Positions 27,456 to 37,244 of a stretch of 64,000 nt of DNA are shown here, piece after piece. The notes beneath the pieces are model-generated. The model saw only the letters and a program-made list of their open reading frames with translations, had not been told where the DNA came from and did not search any database. Position 1 is the first letter of the stretch, and each line of letters opens with the position of its first letter. The DNA comes from Flavobacterium sp. CS20 (GTDB taxonomy: Bacteria; Bacteroidota; Bacteroidia; Flavobacteriales; Flavobacteriaceae): assembly GCF_018080005.1 (NCBI RefSeq), contig NZ_CP073015.1, positions 2,012,501-2,076,500 of the forward strand, given 5' to 3'. The translations under genes and the position numbers were made by a program.

Positions 27456-29057
27456 TTAACCCTTTTTTGGTCCACCATTCGTGATTTCTTGGCTTGCGTA
27501 AGGTTCAAATTTTTTAAAGTTTTTGACAAATGAATCTGCAAGTTGTTTAGCTTTTTTATCATAAGCTTCTTTATCTACCCAAGTATCTTTTGGGTTAAGT
27601 ACTTCAGGTGGTACGTTAGGGCAAGTTTTTGGCATTTGTAAACCAAAAATATCATGTTCTTTATAATTTACATTATCCAATTGATTTTCCATGGCGGCAG
27701 AAATCATAGCTCTGGTATATTTGAGTTTCATTCTGCTTCCAGTGCCGTAAGCACCTCCTGTCCAACCTGTGTTAATGAGCCAAACGTTAACCTTGGCATC
27801 TTGCATTTTTTGACTTAGCATTTCTGCGTATCGTGTTGGATGAATGGGCATAAAAGGTGCTCCAAAACATGCTGAAAAACTTGGTACAGGCTCATCAATG
27901 CCAGCTTCTGTACCAGCAACTTTTGCCGTGTAACCACTTATAAAATGATAAGCGACTTGACCTGGTGTTAATTTGCTTATTGGAGGTAAAACCCCAAAAG
28001 CATCAGCGGTCAAGAAAAATATATTTTTAGGATTATGACTAACTCCTGAAAACTCTGCGTTTTCAATAAAATCAATAGGATAGCTAACACGGGTATTTTG
28101 AGTTATGCTATCATCTTCATAATCTACATCGCCATTATCTTTAAGGACAACATTTTCTAAAATAGCTCCTTTTTTAATAGCTCCAAATATTTCTGGTTCA
28201 TTCTCTTCTGTTAAATTAATGACTTTTGCATAACATCCACCTTCAAAATTAAAGATTGTATTTTCATTTGTCCAGCCATGTTCATCATCACCAATTAGTT
28301 TTCTATTGGTGTCAGCAGAGAGTGTAGTTTTGCCCGTTCCAGAAAGACCAAAGAAAATAGCTGTATCACCATCACGACCTAGATTAGCAGAACAATGCAT
28401 TGGCAGGGCGTTTTTTTGAACAGGTAATATAAAATTTAAAGCTGAGAAAATTCCTTTTTTAATCTCGCCTGTGTAGCCTGTACCACCAATGATAACAATC
28501 TTTTTAGTGAAATTTAGAATCGCAAAATTTTCTTGACGTGTACCATCAACTTTTGGATCAGCTTTAAAACCAGGTGCATTGATTACAAGCCAATCTGGAT
28601 TAAAGCCATTTAGCTCCTCTTTAGTAGGTCTAATAAACATATTGTAGCAAAACATATTGCTCCACGGATATTCGTTGATGTGTCTGATTCCAATTTTATA
28701 ATTGTCATCAGCACAAGCAAATACATCTCTAGCGTAAACCTCTTTGCCAGATAAATAAGCCGTTATCTTTTTATAAAGTTGGTCAAATTTGTTTTTGTCA
28801 AAAGGGATATTGATGTCGCCCCACCAAATTTCGTCTTTTGTGATGTCATCTTTTACGATAAAGCGGTCTTTGGGAGAACGCCCTGTAAATTTACCTGTGT
28901 TTATTTTTAACGCACCATTACTTGCCTCTTCACCTAAACCTTTTTCTAAAGTGATTTGATGAAGCTTTTGTAGTGAGAGTTGATAATTAACTTTAGCATG
29001 TTTAATGCCATAAGACTCAAGAGAAATGGTTTTGAGATTTTGTGAAATAGAATCCAT
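27456..29057 (-). CDS. pckA: Phosphoenolpyruvate carboxykinase (ATP)
   Basis: PckA converts oxaloacetate and ATP to PEP, CO2 and ADP, the entry to gluconeogenesis; with beta-oxidation and TCA genes nearby this fits growth on lipids or acids. The protein is 533 residues from ATG 29057. A longer frame from TTG 29081 would start inside the promoter. The kinase-1a P-loop is FGLSGTGKTTLSAD, with IGDDEHGW and FNFEGGCYAK for metal and substrate binding; TGRSPKDRF binds oxaloacetate. Length is normal for the ATP type. Confidence 0.96.
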   Translation of the reverse strand: MDSISQNLKTISLESYGIKHAKVNYQLSLQKLHQITLEKGLGEEASNGALKINTGKFTGRSPKDRFIVKDDITKDEIWWGDINIPFDKNKFDQLYKKITAYLSGKEVYARDVFACADDNYKIGIRHINEYPWSNMFCYNMFIRPTKEELNGFNPDWLVINAPGFKADPKVDGTRQENFAILNFTKKIVIIGGTGYTGEIKKGIFSALNFILPVQKNALPMHCSANLGRDGDTAIFFGLSGTGKTTLSADTNRKLIGDDEHGWTNENTIFNFEGGCYAKVINLTEENEPEIFGAIKKGAILENVVLKDNGDVDYEDDSITQNTRVSYPIDFIENAEFSGVSHNPKNIFFLTADAFGVLPPISKLTPGQVAYHFISGYTAKVAGTEAGIDEPVPSFSACFGAPFMPIHPTRYAEMLSQKMQDAKVNVWLINTGWTGGAYGTGSRMKLKYTRAMISAAMENQLDNVNYKEHDIFGLQMPKTCPNVPPEVLNPKDTWVDKEAYDKKAKQLADSFVKNFKKFEPYASQEITNGGPKKG

Positions 29058-29078
29058 AATTTTAGATTTAATTCTAAA

Positions 29079-29086
29079 CAAATTTA
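29079..29086 (-). promoter_or_regulatory. -7 promoter element of pckA
   Basis: TAAATTTG on the minus strand, a full TAnnTTTG match, 21 bp upstream of the ATG at 29057. It overlaps the TTG at 29081, which excludes that codon as start. Confidence 0.6.
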
Positions 29087-29127
29087 AAGAGATTCTTTAA
29101 TAAAAAAATTGATTTACTGTTATATTT

Positions 29128-29511
29128 TTAATTTTTCTTTAAAAAACTGATAATCATCAATATCCAACCTAGTATCATTAAACTTCCACCTATTGGGGTT
29201 AGAAAGGCGAGTTTTGTGAAATCAAAATTGTAAAGCTCATTTGTTGCTAACCCATAGATAGAAAAAGAGAAAAAGATAATTCCAAAACACAACAAGTAAA
29301 AAATTGCTTTTTGGTATTTAGCATTTTTACCTAAGGCAAAACTTAAAATTAGCATCAACAAAGCATGGTACATCTGATATTTTACTCCTGTTTCAAAACT
29401 CTGCAACTGATCAACACTTAAAACATCTGATAATCCGTGCGTACCAAAAGCTCCAATGATTACAGCCAATAATCCAAAAAAAGCTCCAAATATTTTAAAA
29501 TTATCTCTCAT
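29128..29511 (-). CDS. DUF423 membrane protein
   Basis: A 127-residue protein with four membrane helices and the DUF423 pattern near the N-terminus (GAFGTHGLSD, then FETGVKYQMYHALLMLILSF) and LTPIGGSLMILGWI near the end. The family (E. coli YgdD) has no established function. It lies 46 bp upstream of the pckA promoter on the same strand; co-transcription is possible but pckA has its own promoter. Confidence 0.85.
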   Translation of the reverse strand: MRDNFKIFGAFFGLLAVIIGAFGTHGLSDVLSVDQLQSFETGVKYQMYHALLMLILSFALGKNAKYQKAIFYLLCFGIIFFSFSIYGLATNELYNFDFTKLAFLTPIGGSLMILGWILMIISFLKKN

Positions 29512-29717
29512 GTGTTTAAATTTTTATTTCTTCTAAAATCAATTAGAAAGAACATGCACCTTAGTATGAATAATTGTTGGTATTTATGATGTTTTACAAT
29601 TTTAGATTTAAACAAATATAAACAAAGTGGTTTGATTGCCATGTCAAAACATCAAAAGTAAAATTGAAAAGTGATAAGAGATAGTGATTTATATTTGAAT
29701 TATTTTTACATCAATGG

Positions 29718-30863
29718 CTAAATATTTTTAATAATATTGGCGGCTTGTTCTAAAGTTTCATCGGTTTTTGCAAAACAAAATCTAATATAACCTTGCTGAA
29801 TATTTTTATGATTAAACACAGAAACTGGAATAGTTGCTAATTTATGAGTTTTGATCAGTTCTATGCAAAATTCATTGTCGGGCAAATCTGATATTTCTGT
29901 GTAATCTGCCAATTGAAAATATGTCCCTTGTGTAGGTACACATTTAAACCGAGAATTTTTAATAAGACTTAAAAACCTATCGCGTTTTTGTTGATAAAAT
30001 TTAGATAAATTCAAATAATGTTCAGGTTGATCTAAAATCTTACTTAAGGCAAATTGCAAAGGGTGATTAACGCAAAACACATTGTATTGATGCACTTTTC
30101 TAAATTCTTTCATCATAGCTTTGGGAGCAACAGCATAACCTAATTTCCAACCTGTTACATGATAGGTTTTTCCAAAAGAAAAGGTCACTATGCTACGTCT
30201 TGCTAGTTCTTCTTCTTTACAAATGCTGTGATGTTTTCTGTCATCAAACACCATATGCTCGTAAACTTCATCGCTTAAAATATAGGTTGAAGTATCTTTA
30301 ACAACGGCTTTTAATTGCTTAAAATCTTCTTCGGTCCATACATAACCTGTTGGATTATGTGGAGTGTTGATAATAATAAGCTTGGTATTGTCAGAAATCA
30401 AATCTTTAACCTTATCCCAAGGTATTTTATATTCAGGTGCATCCAATTGAATAGGTTTTACAATGCCACCATATAGTTCTACCGCTGGTTCATAGCAGTC
30501 ATAAGCAGGTTTAAACACAATGACTTCATCGTCTCGATGCACTAATGCAGAAATAGCAGTAAAAATAGCTTGCGTCGCTCCTGCGGTGATAGTAATTTCA
30601 CTTTCCCAATCGTAACGATGATGGTATAGGTTGTAAAATTTGTCGGATAATTTTTGTCGTAGCTCAGGTAAACCACCCAAAGGAGCATATTGATTTCTGT
30701 GTGAGTTTAAAGCATCTTCACTATATTTTATGAGTTCTTTGTCAGGCATAAAATTAGGAAAACCTTGAGACAAATTAATGGCTTGATGCTCTTGTGCTAA
30801 TTGACTCATTTTGGTAAAAATAGTCCTTCCGATATGAGGTAATTTAGACTTGAGTTGATGCAT
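29718..30863 (-). CDS. Pyridoxal-phosphate aminotransferase (class I/II, methionine type)
   Basis: A 381-residue fold-type I aminotransferase. The PLP lysine lies in SFGKTYHVTGWKLGY, with NTPHNPTGYVW, YILSDEVYEHMVFD and the C-terminal RFCFAKTDETLEQAA. The set INLSQGFPNF-PLGGLPELRQKL resembles the YbdL/kynurenine transaminase branch, which uses methionine, histidine or phenylalanine. The precise substrate cannot be read from the sequence. It is alone on the minus strand, with a repeat-rich region upstream. Confidence 0.88.
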   Translation of the reverse strand: MHQLKSKLPHIGRTIFTKMSQLAQEHQAINLSQGFPNFMPDKELIKYSEDALNSHRNQYAPLGGLPELRQKLSDKFYNLYHHRYDWESEITITAGATQAIFTAISALVHRDDEVIVFKPAYDCYEPAVELYGGIVKPIQLDAPEYKIPWDKVKDLISDNTKLIIINTPHNPTGYVWTEEDFKQLKAVVKDTSTYILSDEVYEHMVFDDRKHHSICKEEELARRSIVTFSFGKTYHVTGWKLGYAVAPKAMMKEFRKVHQYNVFCVNHPLQFALSKILDQPEHYLNLSKFYQQKRDRFLSLIKNSRFKCVPTQGTYFQLADYTEISDLPDNEFCIELIKTHKLATIPVSVFNHKNIQQGYIRFCFAKTDETLEQAANIIKNI

Positions 30864-31245
30864 GAAAATTTTATTTTATCTAAGTTAGTGTATTTTATAC
30901 TACTTCTTTATGATGGATTGCAATGTAGCTTGTTTTAAATTCTTCATAATTTTGGTGTCTATACGGTTGCATTACAATAACGTGAGTTCGATATAAATTC
31001 CAATAAAATATATTCATATAAAATACAGATATTTAATCATTTGTCATGTCGATAGATCGAAGCATGAGCGTCGAGACATCTCAGTAGGATGAGATTTCTC
31101 CTCATTCTTTGTTACCAATGACAAAATTTGCTAACAAAAATATGTAATCATCTGATTTACAGCTTTCAATAAATCGGACTCGCGTTACAATAATCATAAA
31201 TCATATTAAAAAAAGATAATTATATAGTCGCAAATTGAAATAAAT
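30864..31245. other. Intergenic region with a small inverted-repeat element
   Basis: No gene. At 31040-31125 an 86-bp block is bounded by TTTGTCAT (31040-31047) and ATGACAAA (31118-31125) and contains CGAGACATCTCAGTAGGATG-type sequence, like interspersed repeats seen in many Bacteroidota intergenic regions. The remainder is AT-rich. Confidence 0.55.
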
Positions 31246-31401
31246 ATAAGGGTTTTAGAACAATTTAAAGGGCAAAATACACAAAACTTTATCAAAGAAC
31301 TTCCTACTGATAAAGCTTGCAAAGCTTATTTGGCAAAAACAAAATGGATTGCAAAGAATTGCCGAGAAACTGTTGAAACTATCAAATCAAAAAGCAAATA
31401 A
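31246..31401 (+). pseudogene. IS1595-family transposase N-terminal relic
   Basis: An open stretch without a start codon encodes VLEQFKGQNTQNFIKELPTD, then KACKAYLAKTKW, matching the start of IS1595-type transposases (F-x-D-x3-C-x2-YL-x3-KW before the zinc ribbon). It then runs into unrelated IAKNCRETVETIKSKSK and stops. The zinc-ribbon cysteines and the whole catalytic domain are gone. A TCAAAGATTTA inverted repeat follows (31409-31419 with 31445-31455). The family call rests on a short pattern. Confidence 0.45.
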
Positions 31402-31483
31402 AAAACCTCAAAGATTTAATATAAACTCAATACAGAATTAGATCTAAATCTTTGAAGTCAATTATGTTTTCTATGTGAACTAT

Positions 31484-32230
31484 CTATCCAGCCATAGAAG
31501 CCGATAAATATTCTCTATTCATTCGGGCAATATTTTCAAGAGAAATACCTTTTGGACATTCAATTTCGCATGCACCTGTGTTGGTGCAATTCCCAAATCC
31601 TTCTTTATCCATTTGATTCACCATATGCATCACACGGTCAGTAGCTTCAATTTCACCTTGTGGTAAAAGTGCAAATTGTGATACCTTAGCCGAAGTAAAC
31701 AGCATTGCTGAAGCATTTTTACAAGCGACAACACAAGCCCCACAACCAATACAAGTTGCAAGATCAAAAGACATATCGGCTTTTTCTTTTTCTATTGGGA
31801 TGGTGTTGGCATCAATGGTGTTTCCAGAAGTATTGACAGAGATAAATCCGCCTGCTTGTTGTATGCGATCAAACGCAGAGCGGTCAACAATTAAATCTTT
31901 TATAACAGGAAAGGCTTTGGCTCTAAAGGGTTCAATCACAATAGTATCACCGTCATTAAACCGACGCATATGCAATTGACAAGTCGTAATACGTCTATCT
32001 GGTCCGTGAGGTTCACCGTTGATTTGCAAAGAGCAAGTTCCACAAATCCCTTCACGGCAGTCGTGGTCAAATTCTACAGGTTCTTTGTCTTCTCTTACTA
32101 AATTGTCATTTAATACATCCAGCATTTCAAGGAAAGACATGTCGCCTTCAATACCATCAATATTATAGGTCTCAAAACGACCTTTTGCACTTGAGTTTTC
32201 CTGTCTCCATATTTTCAGTGTAAGTTTCAT
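31484..32230 (-). CDS. sdhB: Succinate dehydrogenase/fumarate reductase iron-sulfur subunit
   Basis: SdhB passes electrons from the flavin subunit to quinone through [2Fe-2S], [4Fe-4S] and [3Fe-4S] clusters. The 248-residue protein has the plant-ferredoxin cysteines CREGICGTC and a later CQLH, then [11 protein letters not shown] and [14 protein letters not shown]. This is the Bacteroidota/epsilon type of SdhB with a long linker between the domains. It follows sdhA by 18 bp in the order sdhC-sdhA-sdhB. Confidence 0.95.
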   Translation of the reverse strand: MKLTLKIWRQENSSAKGRFETYNIDGIEGDMSFLEMLDVLNDNLVREDKEPVEFDHDCREGICGTCSLQINGEPHGPDRRITTCQLHMRRFNDGDTIVIEPFRAKAFPVIKDLIVDRSAFDRIQQAGGFISVNTSGNTIDANTIPIEKEKADMSFDLATCIGCGACVVACKNASAMLFTSAKVSQFALLPQGEIEATDRVMHMVNQMDKEGFGNCTNTGACEIECPKGISLENIARMNREYLSASMAG

Positions 32231-32248
32231 TTCAATACAATTTTTTGG

Positions 32249-34251
32249 TTATTTATAACTTCTCGTTTTGAGTTCAATATTTTCATAAACTAATTGTTCT
32301 TTATGCAGAATGGCATCTTTAGGCTCACCTTTATATTCCCAAGCGGCAACATATCTAAAGTTTTCATCATCTCTTAGGGCTTCGCCATCTTCGGTTTGGT
32401 ATTCATCTCTAAAGTGTCCACCGCAAGATTCATTTCTATGTAGAGCATCTTTAGCAAACAATTCTCCTAATTCTAAGAAATCGGCTACACGAGTCGCTTT
32501 TTCTAATTCAGCATTTTTAGAATCTACTTTGCCTGGCACTCTAACCTTGCTATAAAATTCTTCTCTCAATTCTGCTATTTCTTTAATGGCTGATTTTAAA
32601 TCTTTTTCATTCCTTGCCATACCGCATTTGTTCCACATAATTTTACCCAGTTTTTTATGGAAATCATCAACTGGTGTATCACCTTTAATATCAATTAATT
32701 TTTGTAATAGAGTTTTTACAGCATTTTCTGCTTCATCAAAGGCTTTATGATCAGTTGGTATTGGTCCAGTTCTAATGTCGTCAGACAGGTAATCGCCAAT
32801 GGTGTACGGTAAAACAAAATAACCATCAGCCAAACCTTGCATTAAGGCTGACGCCCCAAGCCGGTTAGCACCGTGATCTGAAAAATTAGCTTCACCAGCA
32901 AGATAGCAACCTGGAATGGTGGTCATCAAATTGTAATCTACCCAAAGTCCGCCCATTGTGTAGTGAACCGCTGGATAAATCATCATTGGGGTTTCGTATG
33001 GATTTTGGTCAATGATTTTTTCATACATTTCAAATAAATTACCATATTTATCTTCAATAGCTTCATCGCCAAATTTCTTAATTTGTTCTTTTGTTGGATT
33101 TTCAATACCAGAGCTAAAAGCTTTTTCCTTGCCGTATCGCTCAATAGCTGAAGCGAAATCGAGATAGACTGCTTCACCTGTTTTATTGATACCAAATCCA
33201 GCATCACAACGCTCTTTGGCGACTCTTGACGCCACATCACGTGGCACTAAGTTACCAAACGCAGGATATCGTCTTTCAAGATAATAATCTCTGTCTTCTT
33301 CTGGAATTTCAGTGGGTTTGAGTTTTCCTGCCCTAATGGCTTCAGCGTCTTCTTTTTTGGCAGGTACCCAAATTCGACCGTCATTTCTTAACGATTCTGA
33401 CATTAAAGTCAATTTAGATTGCAATTCACCAGAAACGGGAATACAAGTTGGGTGAATTTGTGTAAAACACGGATTAGCAAAAAATGCACCTTTTTTATGG
33501 GCACGCCAAGCGGCTGTAACATTGCTTCCCATGGCATTGGTCGATAAAAAGAAAACATTGCCATAACCACCAGAAGCCAAAACTACGGCGTGAGCCGAAT
33601 GTCTTTCTATTTTGCCACTAATCATATCTCGGGCAATAATTCCTCTTGCTTTGCCGTCAATCAAAACCACATCCATCATTTCGTGGCGTGTATAGGATTT
33701 TATTTTTCCGCGATTAATTTGTCTGTTCATCGCAGAATAAGCACCGAGTAAAAGTTGTTGACCTGTTTGTCCTTTAGCATAAAATGTTCTGGATACCAAA
33801 ACACCTCCAAAAGAGCGGTTGTCTAGCAAGCCACCATATTCTCTAGCAAATGGCACACCTTGAGCAACACATTGGTCGATAATGTTTCCTGAGACTTCAG
33901 CGAGTCTATAAACATTAGCTTCGCGAGAACGGTAGTCTCCACCTTTTACAGTATCATAAAACAATCTGTAATCAGAATCGCCATCGCCTTGATAGTTTTT
34001 TGAAGCATTGATTCCTCCTTGAGCGGCAATAGAATGTGCTCTTCGTGGTGAATCTTGAAAGCAAAAGGTTTTAACATTGTAACCCAATTCGGCTAATGTT
34101 GCGAAGCAGAAGCCCCAGCCAGACCTGTTCCTACAACAATGATATCAATCTTTCGCTTGTTAGCAGGATTGACAAGGTTGATGTCGTTTTTATGTTTGGT
34201 CCATTTTTCAGCAAGTGGGCCTTTTGGTATTTTGGCATCTAATTTTGACAT
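32249..34251 (-). CDS. sdhA: Succinate dehydrogenase flavoprotein subunit (one frameshift near the N-terminus)
   Basis: SdhA oxidises succinate to fumarate with covalently bound FAD. From ATG 34251 the product is about 667 residues. The first 50 ([30 protein letters not shown]) are in one frame and the rest ([56 protein letters not shown]) in another. At 34103-34104 two bases stand where the codon before ATLAELGY is expected, so one base is missing. As the break splits the dinucleotide-binding fold of an important enzyme, I regard it as a probable sequence error. sdhC lies 9 bp upstream. Confidence 0.9.
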
Positions 34252-34260
34252 AATCTAAAA

Positions 34261-34941
34261 TTATAAATGTGTTACGTAATGATATATAGCAATAAAAGCA
34301 AACCCCAGTGGAATGACAATAGCAAAAGCTTTGGTAAAAGATTTTAAGCCTTTAGAATACTTATTGTTAAAACCCACAGATTGAAAAGATGATGAAAAGC
34401 CGTGCAAAAGGTGAAATATCAAGAAAATAAAAGCTAAAACATAAATTCCAGTTCTTACAGGATGTCCTGCAAATTTAGCAACGGTTTCTCCATAATATCT
34501 CAAATCACCATTGTGCATACCAGACATATCGCCTTCAACATATTTGGTTACAATTTCTGGTATCCAAAAATCGTAAAAATGCAAACCTAAAAAGAGTAAG
34601 ATTACAACCCCAGAAATAATCATATTTCTAGAAAACCAGCTGGAGTTGGTCGATCCTTTATACTGTGAATAACCAACAGAACCTCGAGCTTTTCTGTTTT
34701 GAATTTCTAAGACAAAACCCAACACAAAGTGTAAAATAACCCCAAATATCAAAATAGGTTGCAAAACCCATTGGACCAAAATATTGGTTCCCATAAAGTG
34801 AGACCATTCATTAAAAGTGTCTGGATTGATAACCGAAGTAATATTGATAGTGAAATGTTGAGCTAAAAAAAGCACTAAAAACAAACCTGATAAAGCCATG
34901 GCAAATTTTCTGGCAATTGAAGACTTGATAATTCCTCCCAT
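34261..34941 (-). CDS. sdhC: Succinate dehydrogenase cytochrome b subunit
   Basis: A 226-residue, five-helix membrane anchor of the b558 family; it binds heme and reacts with menaquinone. Histidines suited to heme binding occur in AQHFTINI, LHFVLGF, LHFYDFW and FHLLHGFSSSFQ. A single large anchor subunit (no sdhD) is the rule in Bacteroidota. First gene of sdhC-sdhA-sdhB, with a promoter at 34965-34995. Confidence 0.93.
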   Translation of the reverse strand: MGGIIKSSIARKFAMALSGLFLVLFLAQHFTINITSVINPDTFNEWSHFMGTNILVQWVLQPILIFGVILHFVLGFVLEIQNRKARGSVGYSQYKGSTNSSWFSRNMIISGVVILLFLGLHFYDFWIPEIVTKYVEGDMSGMHNGDLRYYGETVAKFAGHPVRTGIYVLAFIFLIFHLLHGFSSSFQSVGFNNKYSKGLKSFTKAFAIVIPLGFAFIAIYHYVTHL

Positions 34942-34964
34942 TATAAAATATTTTTATTTGACAT

Positions 34965-34995
34965 CAAAAATAAGTTTAAATGCATTATTTGCCAA
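34965..34995 (-). promoter_or_regulatory. Promoter of sdhCAB
   Basis: On the minus strand a -33 TTG (34993-34995), a 20-bp gap and the -7 element TATTTTTG (34965-34972) match the Bacteroidota consensus. The leader to the sdhC ATG is about 20 nt. Confidence 0.6.
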
Positions 34996-35128
34996 CTTTA
35001 GAGTTGTTTTTAAATTTAATTTAGAATTGATTTAAACGCAAAAGGGATTTCTGAAAATATATTTTAAAATTTTGTTATTCTTTTGTTTTCAATAATTTAT
35101 AATGATACTTTAGAAAAAAAAAAGAAAT

Positions 35129-37096
35129 ATGTCAGCATTAAATGTAACACAAAAATTAATAGAATCTCATCTTATTGAAGGCGAGTTAAAGCCTGGAAAC
35201 GAAATTGGATTAAAAATAGATCATGCTTTATTGCAAGATGCTACAGGCACATTGGTTCAACTTGAGCTTGAAGCGATGAATTTAGATCGTGCTAAAACCG
35301 AAGTAGCAGTGCAATATGTAGATCATAATCTTTTACAAACCGATTTTAAAAATGCAGATGATCATAGATTTTTAAAATCAGTCGCCCAACGATTTGGTTT
35401 GTGGTTTAGTCGCCCTGGTAATGGTGTTAGCCATCCCGTTCATATGGAAAGATTTGGCAAGCCAGGCAAAACTATGGTAGGTTCAGACTCGCATACTTGT
35501 GCCGCGGGTTCATTAGGGATGTTAGCTATAGGAACTGGTGGACTTGATGTGGCTACTGCCATTGCAGGAAAACCTTATTATGTAAAAATGCCTGAAGTGA
35601 TGGGCGTAAAATTAACTGGAAAATTACCAGATTGGGTGAGTGCAAAAGATGTGATTTTAGAAATGCTTCGCCGTTATGATGTCAAAGGTGGTGTTGGTAA
35701 AATTATTGAATATTACGGCGATGGATTAAAAGAATTAAGTGCCATGGATAGACATGTTATTGCCAATATGGGTGCTGAGCTTGGAGCCACTACAACGGTT
35801 TTTCCAAGTGATGAAGAAACAAAAAAGTTTTTAAAATCTCAAGAAAGAGAAGATGATTGGATTGAATTAAAAGCCGATGAAGGTTGCCAATATCAATATT
35901 ATGAAGAAATTGTTTTGGACGATTTAGTCCCACTGATCGCTTTACCAACGAGTCCGGGCAATGTTGTCCCTGTTGAAGAAGTTGCTGGAAAACCTATCAG
36001 CCAAGTGGTTATTGGGTCGTCAGCCAATCCTGGTTTGCGTGATTTTTGGATAGCTGGAAAAATTGTGGAAGGTAAAAACGTGAGTCCAGAAGTGAGTTTT
36101 GACATCAACCCAACTTCTCGTCAAGTGATGCAAAATATGATTGAAAACAGAACTTTCGCAAATTTGATAACAGCAGGTGCTCGTTATCACCAATCGGGTT
36201 GTATGGGATGTATTGGCATGGGTCAAGCCCCAGCAAGTGGAACCATCAGTTTACGAACTATGCCGAGAAACTTCCCCGACAGAAGTGGTACAAAAGACGA
36301 TCAAGTGCATTTGTGTAGTCCCGAGACCGCTGCAGCTTCGGCTTTAACTGGAAAAATTACCGACCCAAGAACTTTAGAACAATCTTATGGTATGTCTTAT
36401 CCAAAATTTGAATATCCAACACACGAATTAATCAATCGTGAAATGCTTGTTGCACCAATTGATGATAATAAATCTGTTGAACTTGAAAAAGGCGAAAACA
36501 TCAAAAGTTTACCTGAAATACCAAAATTAAAAGACAGCTATCGCGTTCCTGTTTTGCTAAAAATGGGCGACAATATCTCGACTGATGAAATTCTCAAAGC
36601 TGGTGCAGAAGTTTTGCCTTTTAGAAGTAATCTTCCTGAAATCAGTAAATATTCCTTTACGGTAATTGATGATACTTTTTACGACCGTGCTTTAGACGCC
36701 AAAGAAAGTCATGGTGGTCACGTTGTTGTGGCAAGCGAAAATTATGCCCAAGGCTCAAGTCGAGAACATGCGACTTTAGCACCAAAATATTTGGGTCAAG
36801 TAGCCGTTTTAGCCAAAAATTATGCACGAATCGCATGGCAAAATATGATAAATTTTGGCATTTTACCCCTTGAATTTATAAACGAATCCGATTATGATAA
36901 AATTGAACAAGGTGACGAAATATCACTTGACAATTTGATTGAACAAGTAAAAAAAGGAGACCAAATCAATATCAAATTGATTAAAACTTCTGGTGAAGAA
37001 AAACATATAAAAGTAAAACACACCATGAGCGAAAGACAAATACAGGTTATGCTTAAAGGCGGTATTATCAATGATTTTAAGGAAAAATTAAATTAA
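35129..37096 (+). CDS. acnA: Aconitate hydratase (Aquifex type)
   Basis: Aconitase interconverts citrate and isocitrate with a [4Fe-4S] cluster. The product is 655 residues. Cluster cysteines are in SHTCAAGSLGML and SGCMGCIGMGQAPASG, the substrate region in DSHT and PRNFPDRSGT, and the C-terminal swivelling domain has YAQGSSREHATLAP. It is about 100-240 residues shorter than the usual 755-residue mitochondrial-type or 900-residue AcnA enzymes and fits the shorter Aquifex-type aconitase subfamily. Divergent from sdhCAB. A homoaconitase or isopropylmalate isomerase role is less likely, because both domains are fused and no leucine genes are near. Confidence 0.88.
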   Translation: MSALNVTQKLIESHLIEGELKPGNEIGLKIDHALLQDATGTLVQLELEAMNLDRAKTEVAVQYVDHNLLQTDFKNADDHRFLKSVAQRFGLWFSRPGNGVSHPVHMERFGKPGKTMVGSDSHTCAAGSLGMLAIGTGGLDVATAIAGKPYYVKMPEVMGVKLTGKLPDWVSAKDVILEMLRRYDVKGGVGKIIEYYGDGLKELSAMDRHVIANMGAELGATTTVFPSDEETKKFLKSQEREDDWIELKADEGCQYQYYEEIVLDDLVPLIALPTSPGNVVPVEEVAGKPISQVVIGSSANPGLRDFWIAGKIVEGKNVSPEVSFDINPTSRQVMQNMIENRTFANLITAGARYHQSGCMGCIGMGQAPASGTISLRTMPRNFPDRSGTKDDQVHLCSPETAAASALTGKITDPRTLEQSYGMSYPKFEYPTHELINREMLVAPIDDNKSVELEKGENIKSLPEIPKLKDSYRVPVLLKMGDNISTDEILKAGAEVLPFRSNLPEISKYSFTVIDDTFYDRALDAKESHGGHVVVASENYAQGSSREHATLAPKYLGQVAVLAKNYARIAWQNMINFGILPLEFINESDYDKIEQGDEISLDNLIEQVKKGDQINIKLIKTSGEEKHIKVKHTMSERQIQVMLKGGIINDFKEKLN

Positions 37097-37159
37097 TGTT
37101 GGTTTGACTTAATAATTTTACGTAAGTTCGATTAATAACATATAATGGCTTTTGTCCTC

Positions 37160-37191
37160 ATTATTTAATAGGAAATTTTCTATTGAATAAT
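37160..37191. terminator. Stem-loop in the convergent gap after aconitase
   Basis: ATTATTTAATAG and CTATTGAATAAT pair at 11 of 12 positions around an 8-base loop, midway between two convergent genes. There is no long T-run, so its activity as terminator is uncertain. Confidence 0.4.
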
Positions 37192-37244
37192 TCGGGTTAA
37201 ATGATTTTATTTAATTTGCAAGGACTCAAAATGTTGTGATTTTC

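Noticed and set aside
29058..29081. pckA start at TTG 29081
   Set aside because: The codon lies within the -7 promoter element, so it would not be transcribed.
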